Shown piece after piece: positions 8,490 to 18,717 of a stretch of 64,000 nucleotides of DNA. Position 1 is the stretch's first letter, and every line of letters starts with the position of its first letter. The DNA comes from Ktedonobacter robiniae. GTDB taxonomy: Bacteria; Chloroflexota; Ktedonobacteria; Ktedonobacterales; Ktedonobacteraceae. Where the stretch lies: the NCBI RefSeq assembly GCF_016587375.1, contig NZ_BNJG01000002.1, forward strand, positions 2,046,001 through 2,110,000, read 5' to 3'. The position numbers and the translations under genes were made by a program. Below the pieces are notes generated by a model. It saw only the letters and a program-made list of their open reading frames with translations, was not told the DNA's origin and did no database searches.

Positions 8490-8509
8490 CCCACGGGATG
8501 CGCAACGAG
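8490..8509. repeat. Solo end of the 24.2-26.4 kb DDE element
   Basis: CCCACGGGATGCGCAACGAG is identical to the outer 20 bases of the inverted repeat at 26387-26406. It marks the cut edge of the ISAs1 remnant, so an element of that family probably inserted here and was lost. Confidence 0.6.
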
Positions 8510-8546
8510 GTTGAAGGGAGAGAACGTGGCCCCCTACTCTCCAGGA

Positions 8547-9467
8547 TTAGCGTCTACTCACAGCATTGAAAGGAGACCCCTTAGCACTGCTCAGGGATGC
8601 AAAGACGGCACGGGCAGCATCATCCAAAGGGCGAAGTGCCATAATGCAAGGATACATGTGGCTGCAGACCGAAATACGAATATGCTGGAGTTGAATCGGC
8701 AACCATTCTTCCGTCGTAGCATTTCTCCCCAGAAGCAGCTTTGATGGGACATCATGCTGATCAAATAGTGAAGGCGTTCGTTCCCAATACCGACGAAAAT
8801 CGGCGACGGCACAAAACTGTTTGACCAATTCATGATACCACGGTTCAAATTGGTAGAGCCTATTGCTTTGCTTAAAGAGCTGAATGCCGCGAGATACCCC
8901 AGCTTGCCAGGCTTTGACTGCCTGGTCATTGAAGGTCGAACGTTCTCGGATCGGCAAGTCCTCTCGAAAAAAGACGGGGAGGACGTACCGTTGTGTTCGT
9001 GGAAGCGCCATGAGTGGAGGAAACGCAAAGAGTCGCTGGAAAGGCTCGTTGATAGCTTCGATTGCCAGGGTGTGCGTCACAAGCATGGCTGGATAGGGGA
9101 ATGTTTCCATCAACTGCCTGGCCTGTTCTAATGTGAGCCTTAGCGCGTCTCCTTCCAATTCGAGGCTTTCAGGGAGATAACGAGCAGCCAAGAGCAAGTT
9201 GTTGCGGCTTTCAATGCTACATTCGAGATAATCAGCGATTTGCATCAACGTCTGGCGGCTGGGAATCCGTTGCGAGCGCCCAACCAGCAAATTTTTATAG
9301 GTGGGACACGCTTCATCGGTTAACTCTTGCTGAGTAAACCGTTTGAGGAATGGATGAGGACGGTCCCTTACCTCTTCCTGTCTCTTCATCCTCAGGACTT
9401 CAATCTCCTCCAGGATATCACGCAGCACATCTGGCGTGTGAGAAGCGTCAGGTTCGATGTTCATCAT
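8547..9467 (-). CDS. XRE-type regulator with MmyB-like ligand-binding domain
   Basis: A 306-residue helix-turn-helix regulator. The HTH occupies about residues 20-90 (PTYKNLLVGRSQRIPSRQTL, LMQIADYLECSIESRNNLL). The rest is the PAS-like MmyB ligand domain (YPAMLVTHTLAIEAINEPFQ, then VKQFCAVADFRRYWERTPSL). Such proteins bind DNA in response to a small lipophilic or aromatic ligand. ATG codons at 9467 and 9464 follow GGAGAGAGG. It sits alone, divergent from the ABM gene at 9763, which is a possible target; that link is inference. Confidence 0.85.
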   Translation of the reverse strand: MMNIEPDASHTPDVLRDILEEIEVLRMKRQEEVRDRPHPFLKRFTQQELTDEACPTYKNLLVGRSQRIPSRQTLMQIADYLECSIESRNNLLLAARYLPESLELEGDALRLTLEQARQLMETFPYPAMLVTHTLAIEAINEPFQRLFAFPPLMALPRTQRYVLPVFFREDLPIRERSTFNDQAVKAWQAGVSRGIQLFKQSNRLYQFEPWYHELVKQFCAVADFRRYWERTPSLFDQHDVPSKLLLGRNATTEEWLPIQLQHIRISVCSHMYPCIMALRPLDDAARAVFASLSSAKGSPFNAVSRR

Positions 9468-9762
9468 ACCTCTCTCCTGCTGTTGGAACTGGGAGAGACC
9501 CGATCCGCGAACAGGCGGGACGATCTCTTGCCAATCCAGGTGTAGTTTTACACTTGGTACAACACATTTCCCCTAGTATACTCTTCCCTGTGAGCAGAAA
9601 ATGGCCCAATGCGCGTGACTGCCTGGAAGAGGCTCTCTCAAAGAGGACCAGCAGAAGCTTCACCTACCAATGAGCGAGAGCTGTTCTTGCGAGAAAGACA
9701 AGCTCACGTTCATGCGGGTTTCAGGCATCTCGTGCAAATGCAAGAAGAAATGGAGATACAAC

Positions 9763-10065
9763 ATGGTTACTGCAGGATTTCTCATTCGATTCGAGGCAAA
9801 GCCCGGAAAAGAGGCGGATGTCGAGCGCGCCCTCAAAGGAGCGTTGGCAGCAGCCCAGGAGGAGCCGGAAACGATCGCCTATTTCTTAATTCGCCTGGAA
9901 CCCTCGACGTTCGGCGTCTTTGATGCCTTCCCAGACGAAGAAAGGAGGCTCGCACACTACAATGCCCGCTGGCCGCAGTTGCAGGAGAGAGCGAAGGCCC
10001 TGTTTGTCGAAGGATCACTGGTCATGGAGAAGGTTGATATCCTGGGGGCCAAGCTTCCTGGGTAG
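9763..10065 (+). CDS. Antibiotic biosynthesis monooxygenase (ABM) domain protein
   Basis: 100 residues, single ABM ferredoxin-like fold. Typical segments are TAGFLIRFEAKPGKEADVE, AAAQEEPETIAYFLIRLEPS, FGVFDAFPDEERRLAHYNA and SLVMEKVDILGAKL. The ATG at 9763 has GGAG eight bases upstream and gives the usual start; the frame is open further upstream but that extension is Cys-rich and unrelated. ABM proteins act as small cofactor-free oxygenases or stress proteins; the substrate is unknown. A strong hairpin follows at 10109. Confidence 0.88.
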   Translation: MVTAGFLIRFEAKPGKEADVERALKGALAAAQEEPETIAYFLIRLEPSTFGVFDAFPDEERRLAHYNARWPQLQERAKALFVEGSLVMEKVDILGAKLPG

Positions 10066-10108
10066 AGTCGGCTTCGATCGCCGCGTGCTGAAGGAAACAC
10101 CTGTGGTT

Positions 10109-10152
10109 TGAAACCCCGCCAGGACCAGCGCGCCGGTCCTGGCGGGGTTTCA
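10109..10152. terminator. 18-bp GC-rich hairpin between ABM and hydrolase genes
   Basis: Arms 10109-10126 and 10135-10152 are exact, with an 8-nt loop. No T run follows on the plus strand. Confidence 0.7.
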
Positions 10153-10210
10153 GTAAGTGTTCTATGAGCACCGCCCTGAATTGGCTGGAAGCTACGTGCT
10201 TTCCGAAAAA

Positions 10211-11137
10211 ATGAAAACGATTGAAAAGATGAACAGTCTAACAACCAAGAAGCCCATTCTGATCCGAGCAGGTCAGAGTGACCTCTCGGGAGTGTACGCA
10301 AAACCTTCGAGCGCTCCTCGCGCTCTGATTGTGTCCTTGCATGGGGTCAGCAACTCGGCCGCTATCTTTGATAACACCATCCCTGGTGAAGCAGGCTTCC
10401 TCGATACGGCGGCCGCTCTTGGGTACGCGGTGCTGGCGCTGGATCGACCGGGCTATGGGGCCAGCCAACAGATCGCCGAAGATCTGAGCACCTTTGACGG
10501 CCAGATCGCCCTCCTGCGGCTCGCGCTGACCGCGGCCTGGGAGCAGTATGGAGCCGACGAGGCAGGAATCGTTCTGCTTGGCCAATCCTTCGGGGGACTC
10601 ATCGTCCTTGGGCTGGCTGCCAGCCAGCCTGATGTGCCTTTACTTGGCGTGAGCACTCATGGGACGGCATTACGCTGGTTGCCAGGTGCCCTCCAACGCT
10701 TTCAAAGCTTGCTGGCTAATGCCCCATTTGTCGAGCTTCCTTTCGACGAGAACGCCAGGTCCCTTGGACCTGCCAACAGTTGGGTTCATGAGGCCCGAGA
10801 ACGTTTGAAGCAGAGTCAAGCTCCTTTGCCGATGGCGGAGTTGCGTGAGGTGCTTCGCTTTCCCGAGCATCTTCGCCAGATTAGTGCGGATGTGCGCGTT
10901 CCCGTCCAGATGACCCTTGGAGAGCATGACACCGTCTGGGAGTCCTCTGCATCTGCGCTGGACGAACTGAGCCAGCTCTTCCCACAAGCCCCATTTGTGG
11001 ATGTGCGTCGCCAACGCTTCGTTGTTCATCAACCTGGTGCCCACTTAGCGGCGCGTGCGTTTTACCTGCGTGAACTCGCTTTTGTCGAAGAGTGCCGGGT
11101 TCACAACAGCATGATCGCCCCTGAGCCCTTGCCATAA
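10211..11137 (+). CDS. Alpha/beta hydrolase
   Basis: 308 residues from the ATG at 10211; the frame opens at a GTG at 10157 but no good binding site supports that. The alpha/beta-hydrolase features are the oxyanion segment SLHGVSNSAAIF, the nucleophile elbow GQSFGG, the acid in LGEHDTVW and the base in HQPGAHLAARAF. No signal peptide. Substrate unknown; esterase, lactonase or dienelactone-like activity is possible. Confidence 0.85.
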   Translation: MKTIEKMNSLTTKKPILIRAGQSDLSGVYAKPSSAPRALIVSLHGVSNSAAIFDNTIPGEAGFLDTAAALGYAVLALDRPGYGASQQIAEDLSTFDGQIALLRLALTAAWEQYGADEAGIVLLGQSFGGLIVLGLAASQPDVPLLGVSTHGTALRWLPGALQRFQSLLANAPFVELPFDENARSLGPANSWVHEARERLKQSQAPLPMAELREVLRFPEHLRQISADVRVPVQMTLGEHDTVWESSASALDELSQLFPQAPFVDVRRQRFVVHQPGAHLAARAFYLRELAFVEECRVHNSMIAPEPLP

Positions 11138-11350
11138 CCTTGCTTTCGCGTTCGATACCGAAGCCGTGACTGTGTGAACACAGGTGAAAAGCCTGAGTAT
11201 CATTGCCGTCTGGATGAGTATTGCGCGAAGAAAGATCGTGCGTTCATCATCCAGGCGGATCAGGGATGGCTCTCCATTCAATGGCACGGCAGTTGCAGTC
11301 CAGGAAAAGCCCGTGCCATTGAATATGAGAATATTTGTCACAGGAAATGA

Positions 11351-11472
11351 ACCAGCCTGTTGAAAAACTAAAGCGCTGAGGTTTAAAAAATGCGAATCGG
11401 CGTCAAATGAGCGAAACATGTAACGTTTTTCTGTCCCTTAAAGCTCTACAATAGGCTTTTTCAACAATCTGG
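11351..11472. repeat. Miniature inverted-repeat element (MITE-like), about 122 bp
   Basis: CCAGCCTGTTGAAAAA on the left and TTTTTCAACAATCTGG on the right are inverted ends around a non-coding core. Nearly the same ends flank the IS110 at 21621 and 23325, and similarity continues outward on the right (GAAC..TTTGACAC). This dispersed repeat fills the gap between the hydrolase and the lipoprotein gene. Confidence 0.6.
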
Positions 11473-11601
11473 AACATTTTTGACACAGGTGGAAGAATTT
11501 CCCTTTTCCATCTGCGGAACCGTATAAAAAACCGTAACATGGCGTTTTTCTCGCATATCTTGGCGTTGAGTAAGGAACGCGTAGAAAATAGATGAGCTAT
11601 T

Positions 11602-12768
11602 TCATAGTGAACCACTGCTGGCATTGAATGCAAAGAGGTAATCCGCATCATCACTTGATGGATGGGCGCTGTCACACTCACACCTCCTCCTGTTCACATA
11701 CACCCTGTTCCCAGCCACTTCGATCAAGGGAGCGTAGGACCCCGTTGTCGATGGACCCAGGGAAACGCTCCAGCGCAGCGCGCCATTGGCTGCATCCAGA
11801 GCGTACACGTCTGTATCATCGCCAGGAGACAGATAAAATTCGTCGTCTGAGGTTCGCGCATAGAGCGTCCCATAACCTAGGGTGATGCCATCCAGAATCG
11901 GGTGCGCGAAAGCCTGGCACCAGGTCTGCTTGCCATCTCGCGCCCGTATCGCGCAAATGCGAGTGTGATCATCGCTTCCTTGCACTTCTGTATAAAGCAT
12001 GCCTTGACCCAGTTTCAGAAGCAGCGGAGGAGCGAGATTCTCGAAATACAGATGACCCAGAGAATATTGCCACACGATCCTTCCATTCGCCTCATTGAAA
12101 GCATACAAGACCGAGTAGGGCCGGGAATCTGCTGGGGAAGCAGTAGCTACAGGAGAAGTGGGAGCAAGAGGCCCAGGAGTGACTGTAGCGGCAGATGTGA
12201 GCGTTGTTGGAGTATTTATGTGTTTAATAGGATAAATAATACGAAAGAATATACTCATGTAAATAATGCCGTTTGCGCCGAGAATGAGTGAAAAATAAGA
12301 AGGCTCAAATACTCCCTGAAGCGCTCCCTGAATCTGTGACTGACACCAGCGTACCTGTCCGTGAGAGATATCGACCGCGCAGAGGGCAAGGCTGTGACCA
12401 TCGCTCCCTCCTCGTTCATTGACATAGAGCAGACCATCTGCATAACCAATGGGGCTGCCGTGAAGCGAGAGATCCGTATGTCCCCGCAGCAGTCCATTCA
12501 AAGGATTTAAATCGCAAAGCGTGATATTCGGCCCATTTGAGACAACCATCGTGAGAACCTCTGAGGTTGCGGCCCGATCCAGCGTTGTCGATTGGTAGTC
12601 CCCGCTTGAACCAAACGCCGCATCATAGGGAGGTGGCGGCACACCTCGGTTGAAAGCCGGGCCACAGGCCAGGCTGCCGACCAACATCAGCCCCAGAGCC
12701 GCACAAAACCCAAACCAGCGTTTCGCCTGGGATTTGCGCAGACCATTCTTGATCAGAAAAGTCTCCAT
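11602..12768 (-). CDS. PQQ-like beta-propeller lipoprotein
   Basis: 388 residues from the ATG at 12768 (binding site AAGGGGGC). The N-terminus has basic residues, a hydrophobic stretch (WFGFCAALGLMLVGS) and a lipobox ending at Cys35 (SLAC), so it is probably exported and lipid-anchored. The rest shows repeated propeller blades of the PQQ-binding type (YADGLLYVNERGG, VLYAFNEANGRIVWQYSLG, DVYALDAANGALRWSVSLG) separated by a Thr/Pro-rich linker. Probably a scaffold or sensor on the outer face of the membrane; no enzymatic residues could be assigned. Confidence 0.82.
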   Translation of the reverse strand: METFLIKNGLRKSQAKRWFGFCAALGLMLVGSLACGPAFNRGVPPPPYDAAFGSSGDYQSTTLDRAATSEVLTMVVSNGPNITLCDLNPLNGLLRGHTDLSLHGSPIGYADGLLYVNERGGSDGHSLALCAVDISHGQVRWCQSQIQGALQGVFEPSYFSLILGANGIIYMSIFFRIIYPIKHINTPTTLTSAATVTPGPLAPTSPVATASPADSRPYSVLYAFNEANGRIVWQYSLGHLYFENLAPPLLLKLGQGMLYTEVQGSDDHTRICAIRARDGKQTWCQAFAHPILDGITLGYGTLYARTSDDEFYLSPGDDTDVYALDAANGALRWSVSLGPSTTGSYAPLIEVAGNRVYVNRRRCECDSAHPSSDDADYLFAFNASSGSL

Positions 12769-13516
12769 TTTGCCCCCTTTTTCTGCTAGTACCACAGATA
12801 ACGCAACGAAATGCATGGGGCAAATGACCCATGCGCCGGATCTGAGACAATCTCTATCTCTTGTTTTCCCTCATTCCTGGACATTCACTGATCAATTTCA
12901 GAGCGATGGAGAGGTATCTTCCGGATAAGAGGTTGCCCAGAGGTGGGACCAGAAGGAGGAAGAGGAAGGAGAAGGCAGTCGATGGTGTTTGCATGGAGAG
13001 GGAAAAGCGGTAAGACCGACTACTTTCTATCCAGGCAGAGAGAGCTATCGTAGCTCTCTACAGCCTGGTTCAGCAGGCTACTCCAAATTTCGCTTCCAAC
13101 TTCGAGGCAACCCCCAAGCCAGAGGCACTAGCTTCTCTCCGACAGACTGCTAGGACAGCTTGCTACTGAAGACTACCTATAACAGGCAAATTCACGTGCG
13201 AATTTACAGAAACGGTCTAAGACGACCCGCCTCTCAAGCGGGTTTTCCTCCGGCAATAGCTAAACTGATCACTCTTCGTGCCGCTTGATCACTCTTCACC
13301 CGAAAATATGACTACTCTTAGCTTTTACTACCACCATCCTCTAAAAGCGCCTCATTGCGTGGCACGTTTCTTGAGAAACGGCTCTTTTATTCTGATAAAT
13401 GACATTTTGACACGCCTTAGATACGGTATTGATTGTCAAGGGGAGAAATAGTTCAGCTTGTCAAAAGGCAAAAAGGCTCGGGTATTGGAGAACGCGACCA
13501 GGATGTGCTCGAGTGT
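12769..13516. other. Gene-free stretch with a small hairpin
   Basis: No convincing coding frame. It contains the promoter region of the lipoprotein gene, an imperfect hairpin around 13033-13070 and a short GC stem followed by TTTT at 13225-13246 (ACCCGC/GCGGGT) that could act as a weak terminator. TGATCACTCTTC occurs twice near 13266-13300. Confidence 0.4.
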
Positions 13517-14586
13517 TTAGGCGGCATCCTGTTGCCGATAGAGCGGATCAAAGTCTTTCTGATAAGTGACAAGTGCAAAAGCCAGATGCAAGCGTTTGCG
13601 TGCAGCTGCACAACGGGCAACTTTTGCTGGCTTCCCTCCTGCTCTCAGCCGATCATAGAAGGTCTTGATAACAGGATTGAAGCGGGCTGCCGACAATGTT
13701 GCGAGGGAGAGTGCTGTTCGCAGACGCCCATTCCCGCTATGGCCGATACAGGGACGTTGATGGACACTGGTTCCTGATGCTCTCGGCAGAGGAGCTAAAC
13801 CCGCATAGGCGGGCTGCCTTCGAGGCGTCGGCACAGAGTGTAAAATTCATGGTAGCAACCACTATTCATGTGGCCGTGATGAGCCCAATACCTGGAATTG
13901 TTTGAAGCCTGGCAATATTCTTTGCCCACTCCCGGGCATGCGTGTTGTCTTCTCCAGGAAGGGGTTCCTCCTCCTGCGCTGATGGCAACACGGTGGCCAG
14001 TTCTGCTTCGATCTGGGCAATCTGGGCGGTGAGGGTCTCATCCAGGGCCTCCATTCGTTGGCGGACGTGGGGAACCACGACCGGATTGTGTTGGAGAGCA
14101 TGCGCGTTGATTGCGCACCCGACCACGCATCACGAGCAAACTTTCCCTTTGGGTCAGCCGCTGCTCCAACTCCTCGTAGATCGCGGGAGGAGGCGTCCAT
14201 GCGTCTGGCTGAAGGAGGGCCGCGAGCTGGGTGAGCGTTTGAGCATCGATGGCATCCGTTTTCGCACGTTTGAGGAGAGCCTTGGCAAAATGATGCGCTT
14301 GGGCAGGGTTTACAATACTGACCGCGTATCCAAGGCGCGCCAGGAAAGCCGCCAGAGCCAACCAGTAGATCCCTGTGGCTTCCATGACGACAAGCATGTG
14401 ATCGGGCTTGGCTCCCGTCCTGAGAAGTCGCTGATGCAAAGAAGAGAACCCTTCGGGAGTCTGTTCAATGATAATGGGTTTGCTTGGCTTCTGCTTTGGA
14501 GCTTGCCAGGCAACGGTCGCGGTAAGAGCTGCAATATCCACGCCGACGAAAAGCTGATACTCAACAACCTGTTCACATGCTTGCAT
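13517..14586 (-). pseudogene. IS110-family transposase, decayed (second subgroup)
   Basis: The start at 14586 gives MQACEQVVEYQLFVGVDIAA with the first Asp, MEATGIYW with Glu and AKTDAIDAQTL with the next acidic pair, so it is IS110-like but clearly different from the copies at 1 and 21.8 kb. The frame breaks near 14110, after which RQRMEALDETLTAQIAQIEA and LQTIPGIGLITAT follow in a second frame, and a third frame carries the C-terminal part (NPVIKTFYDRLRAGGKPAKV). At least two indels make it inactive. Confidence 0.85.
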
Positions 14587-15280
14587 GGTCCACTCCTTTC
14601 GTATGCTCGACTCGATGGTATTGTTCGTTCCTGGCAGGCTGTCATCTACGCTCATGATACGTGGTCAGAGCCACATGAGACGGTTCAGGTTACCGCCGTG
14701 CCGAGAATGGCAGGGATTACTCTCGCGCCACGCGATCAATGTCGCAGGCGGGAAAACAATCTCGCTGCCATCCTGGAACACTGTCCCTATTATATGAGCG
14801 GGAAACATTCCGGCCCATTTGCGCTCTTGCCAGCCTTAGCGCCAAAAACAGTACGGAAAAATGTCAGCACCCCGATATAGCCAAGCTTCATAGAACCTCT
14901 GCTGTAAGTGTCACTTACTCATCTAAGATCGATAGTTTTGACATTTTGGTTTTTGATATAAGTTTTGAGATTCGTCAAGCGTCCATTTCGCGCTTGCGGA
15001 GGTGATGCGCAGCTCCCCTGGAAAAACTGAACAGTTTGTGCCGAAAAACGGTCGATTTTGTGATATGTGAAGGAAGATGTTCCGGATGTTTCTCGGGAAG
15101 GGAAGAGGTCGGATAGACTGTGCGGGGAACCAGGTCCTTCCTTCTCCATCTTCCGCTACGTCTGTGTCATATATAGATAGGAGGAACACAAAGTCGGAAG
15201 AGGAACGTTGCTCAACAGGGCGAAAAAAACCTATCCGTTTCCTCTGACAGAAAGGATCTTTTTTGTGCCGCAACAATCTC
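14587..15280. other. Gap upstream of the LuxR gene
   Basis: About 690 bases including the IS110 non-coding end. No gene is supported. The last 70 bases lead into the LuxR promoter. Confidence 0.4.
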
Positions 15281-15342
15281 TTGCATTTTTGTTACCCAAT
15301 GCGTATACTCCTAGGAAAAGAGAAGACCTTGGGTAACAAAAA
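15281..15342 (+). promoter_or_regulatory. Sigma-70-type promoter straddled by a 14-bp inverted repeat
   Basis: TTGCAT (15281-15286) and TATACT (15304-15309) are spaced by 17 bp. TTTTTGTTACCCAA (15286-15299) fills most of the spacer. Its exact inverted copy TTGGGTAACAAAAA lies at 15329-15342, downstream of the probable transcription start and just before the ribosome binding site. This is a likely operator for looping or autoregulation of the regulator gene that follows. Confidence 0.7.
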
Positions 15343-15356
15343 CCAATGAGGAGAGT

Positions 15357-18300
15357 ATGCCAAAAGCCGCCCCATACCATCTGACCTGGCATGTCGAACA
15401 TGAGAACTATGAACTGCACGACCAGAGAGAGAGACCCATCCTCACGATCACCCCTGGGGAACCTGGGTGGTTTACCTGGCTCGATACGATTGCCTCCTTC
15501 GCCTTTCGCGGGAGGCAGGGACAACTGACGGTGCGGAAGGAGTCCAGGCAATGGGGCCATGGGTATTGGTACGCTTACAACCGCGTCGGTCCCAAGCTGA
15601 TGAAGAGATATCTGGGACGGACAGCAGACCTCACGCTCATACATCTGGAGGAGATGGCAGCTCAGCTCAGTGGTGATGTGACCTTCCCACCTGATGACGT
15701 TTCTGGCGAGACGCTCTCCGATGAACGGGAACAGAACCCATGGGCAAGCGGCGTGAGCGTAGATGGATCAACCATGCAAGCTGTGGAAACGGAGGCCAAT
15801 CGTCTCCTGCCTTCCGAGTTGCCTACACAGCCCGCGCTCTTGTTCTCTACCAGGCTTCAGGTGCCGCGTCCAAGAGTCCGGTTGGTGTCGCGCACCCGTC
15901 TCGTTGAGCAACTCCAACAGGGGAGGGAACGCGGACTCACCCTCATTTCTGCACCCGCTGGCTTCGGCAAAACGACCCTGCTTGCCCAATGGCTTGCCGA
16001 CCATAAGCATCTCCCGCCCATGTCTGTCGCCTGGCTTTCCCTGGAGGCGCAAGACAATGATTCTACCTGTTTTCTCTCCTCCCTGATCGCTGCCTTGCAG
16101 ACCGTTAATCGGCGCCTGGGTGCGAACGCCCTCGCCCTGCTCCAAACAGGGGAACCTCTGTCACCAGAAACAGTGATGACCTTGCTGGTCAATGACCTGA
16201 CGCACTACGCAAGAGAGGATATTACCCTTGTGCTCGATGATTACCACGTCATCGAAGCTCCGTCCATTCATCGTGCCCTTGCCACGCTCGTCGAGCATCT
16301 GCCCACTAGGCTGCATCTCATCCTTGCTACGAGAGCAGACCCCCCCTTGCCGCTCTCCCGCCTCCGGGCGCATGGGCATATCCTGGAAGTGCGTGCTGCT
16401 GCCCTTCGCTTCTCCCTGGAAGAAAGCAGTTCATTTCTCCAGTCTACGATGGACCTCTCGCTCTCCGAAGAGTCCATCACGACCCTCCAGAACCGCACCG
16501 AGGGATGGATCGCAGGCCTCCAACTGGCTGCTCTTGCGCTGGCGGGGCATCCTGATCCCTCTGCCTTTCTCTCAGCCTTCAACGGCAGTCATCGTTTCGT
16601 GCTTGACTATCTCAGCGAAGAAGTACTCTTACGGCAACCTGCTTCGATACAGTCGTTCCTCCTACACACGGCGATTCTTGAGCGCCTCTCTGCTCCGCTC
16701 TGTGATGCCGTCACGGGTGAGCCTGCAAGTCAGGCGATACTGGAAACGCTGGAGCGAGCGAACCTGTTTGTGGTCTCACTGGACGAGAAGCGAGAGTGGT
16801 ACCGCTATCATCACCTCTTTGCCGAGGCCCTCACCAATCGCCTCAAGCTCACGATGCCCAATATGGTACCTGAATTGCATCGCCGCGCCAGCATCTGGTA
16901 CGAGGAGCATGCATTCGTGATCGAGGCCGTACACCATGCGCTGGCTGCTCACGATGATGAGCGTATGGCTCGCTTGCTTGAACGTGATGCCATAGCTATC
17001 GAGCTGAACGGTCAGTATCAGACCGTTCTCAACTGGATGAGGAGACTTCCCGAAGAGATGATCCGTACGCGCCCAATGCTCTCTCTTATTCGTGCGATCG
17101 GACTCATCTTTGCCAGACAATTTGAGCAGGCTGAGGCGTGCCTGCGTGATGCTGAAGTCAGCCGATCTTTCGACCACCCTGACGAACATGTACAGATGAT
17201 TCTAGGTGGGATAGCGTACTGTCGTACGGAACTGAGCAGCCTCTCCTCCAATGATCTGGCGGGCAGCGTCACAATGGCACGTCGGGCGCTCTCCCTGTTG
17301 CCACAGACGCGAGGTGCGGCTCCTCTGCGTGCCGGGGCGCTCATGTACGTGGCTCGTGCCTATCAACTCAGCGGAGATGTCACCTCTCCAAACGAACAGT
17401 CTGTGTTGACTGCAATGGCGCTGGTGCCTACCATCGGTCCTCTTGGACGTTTACGCATCACGCATCAACTGGCACGCTTGAGAGGGCTACAAGGTCGGCT
17501 CAGCGAGGCTCTTGCCATCTATGAACAACTGCTGCCGGTGGCCGAGGAGTTTCGCGCCTCAGGTGCCAGTGCCTTTTATTATCTCAATTGGAGTCATCTT
17601 CTGCGCGAACACAACCAGTTGGAAGCGGCTGAGCGCATCCTGGCAAAAGGGATGGAGGCGATGAGGATGGGAATCTTTCTTGAACCCATTACCGCCCTGC
17701 TTGGATACGCAACGCAGGCTCGCTTACAGCAGGCACGAGGAGAGTTCAGTCAATCTCGTGCTACCATAGAAGAACTGGTTCAATTGACTGAGCATGATTG
17801 CTTCCCATCCCCTCTCAGAGCGCTGGCAACAGCAGTACGGGCGCAGCTCCTGTTAGCACAGAGCGATCTGGAGCGTGCCGTTGCCTGGGCGAATGCATCT
17901 GGCCTATCTACCGAAGACGAGGTAAGCTACCCACGTGAGATGGAATACCTGATCCTGGCCCGAATCCGCATTGAAGAGGGACGCAACGACCCGACAGGGC
18001 CGCTGCTGGGCAATGTTCTGCGCTTGCTCTCTCGCCTCCTCGAAGACGCGGAGGCGAAAGCACGCATGGGCAGTGTGTTGGAAATCCTCATCCTGAAGGC
18101 GTTGGCTCTCCATGCAAGGCGAGATCAATCAGGCGCCCTCACCGCACTGGGACGTGCCCTTGCACAGGCCGCGGGAGAGGGTTATATTCGCCTCTTCATT
18201 GACGAGGGGACACCGCTACTCACCTTATTGCGTCAGGCTCAGGAACGTGGCATTGCGCCTGACTACGTTGCCACGCTGCTTTCCTCCTTCGGGGCAACGG

Positions 18301-18530
18301 CTCTCGACTCACAACCTCCGTACCTGGGAGAACTTGCCGAACCCCTCACACGGCGCGAACGCGAGGTGTTGCAACTCTTAGCTTCGGGAGCATCCAATGG
18401 CGAGATTGCTCGTCGCCTCGTCGTGAGTCTGGGCACCGTCAAAAAGTACGTCTCGAACATTACCGGGAAACTAGGGGCGCAGAACCGTACCCAGGCAGTC
18501 ATTCGCGCTCAAACACTTCACCTCCTCTAG
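15357..18530 (+). CDS. LuxR-family MalT-like (LAL) regulator with extra N-terminal domain
   Basis: 1057 residues. The N-terminal 100 residues (GHGYWYAYNRVGPKLMKRYLG) resemble the compact beta-sheet DNA-binding (arm-type) domain that often precedes LAL regulators in Ktedonobacterales; that likeness is recalled, not tested. Next come a STAND NTPase with Walker A SAPAGFGKTTLLAQWL near residue 200 and Walker B LVLDDYHVI, a helical TPR-like middle, and a C-terminal LuxR HTH (LTRREREVLQLLASGASNGE, then VSLGTVKKYVSNITGKLGAQ). Such proteins oligomerise on ligand and ATP binding and activate transcription. The ATG at 15357 follows TGAGGAGA. The downstream small gene and amidase are candidate targets. 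Confidence 0.92.
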   Translation: MPKAAPYHLTWHVEHENYELHDQRERPILTITPGEPGWFTWLDTIASFAFRGRQGQLTVRKESRQWGHGYWYAYNRVGPKLMKRYLGRTADLTLIHLEEMAAQLSGDVTFPPDDVSGETLSDEREQNPWASGVSVDGSTMQAVETEANRLLPSELPTQPALLFSTRLQVPRPRVRLVSRTRLVEQLQQGRERGLTLISAPAGFGKTTLLAQWLADHKHLPPMSVAWLSLEAQDNDSTCFLSSLIAALQTVNRRLGANALALLQTGEPLSPETVMTLLVNDLTHYAREDITLVLDDYHVIEAPSIHRALATLVEHLPTRLHLILATRADPPLPLSRLRAHGHILEVRAAALRFSLEESSSFLQSTMDLSLSEESITTLQNRTEGWIAGLQLAALALAGHPDPSAFLSAFNGSHRFVLDYLSEEVLLRQPASIQSFLLHTAILERLSAPLCDAVTGEPASQAILETLERANLFVVSLDEKREWYRYHHLFAEALTNRLKLTMPNMVPELHRRASIWYEEHAFVIEAVHHALAAHDDERMARLLERDAIAIELNGQYQTVLNWMRRLPEEMIRTRPMLSLIRAIGLIFARQFEQAEACLRDAEVSRSFDHPDEHVQMILGGIAYCRTELSSLSSNDLAGSVTMARRALSLLPQTRGAAPLRAGALMYVARAYQLSGDVTSPNEQSVLTAMALVPTIGPLGRLRITHQLARLRGLQGRLSEALAIYEQLLPVAEEFRASGASAFYYLNWSHLLREHNQLEAAERILAKGMEAMRMGIFLEPITALLGYATQARLQQARGEFSQSRATIEELVQLTEHDCFPSPLRALATAVRAQLLLAQSDLERAVAWANASGLSTEDEVSYPREMEYLILARIRIEEGRNDPTGPLLGNVLRLLSRLLEDAEAKARMGSVLEILILKALALHARRDQSGALTALGRALAQAAGEGYIRLFIDEGTPLLTLLRQAQERGIAPDYVATLLSSFGATALDSQPPYLGELAEPLTRREREVLQLLASGASNGEIARRLVVSLGTVKKYVSNITGKLGAQNRTQAVIRAQTLHLL

Positions 18531-18717
18531 CATAGCCTCGCAGCAGGTGGGGCGGTATAGTAGAGGCAGCGGCTCAGCCCTGCCTGCGCTCTACCACAAA
18601 ACCAACCCTCATTATCCACTTTAGTCTCCTGCCTCCCAACCACTCCCTACTCTATACTCAGCACAGATCACGAAAACACGCCGCGACAGAGATAGCACGG
18701 CGAAGGAGCGCACTGCG

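Noticed and set aside
13225..13246. tRNA-like or attenuator structure near a short GC stem
   Set aside because: Only a 6-bp stem with TTTT; no cloverleaf or leader peptide could be drawn.
14900..15276. Minus-strand frames upstream of the LuxR gene
   Set aside because: No recognisable protein features; they cover the regulator's promoter region.
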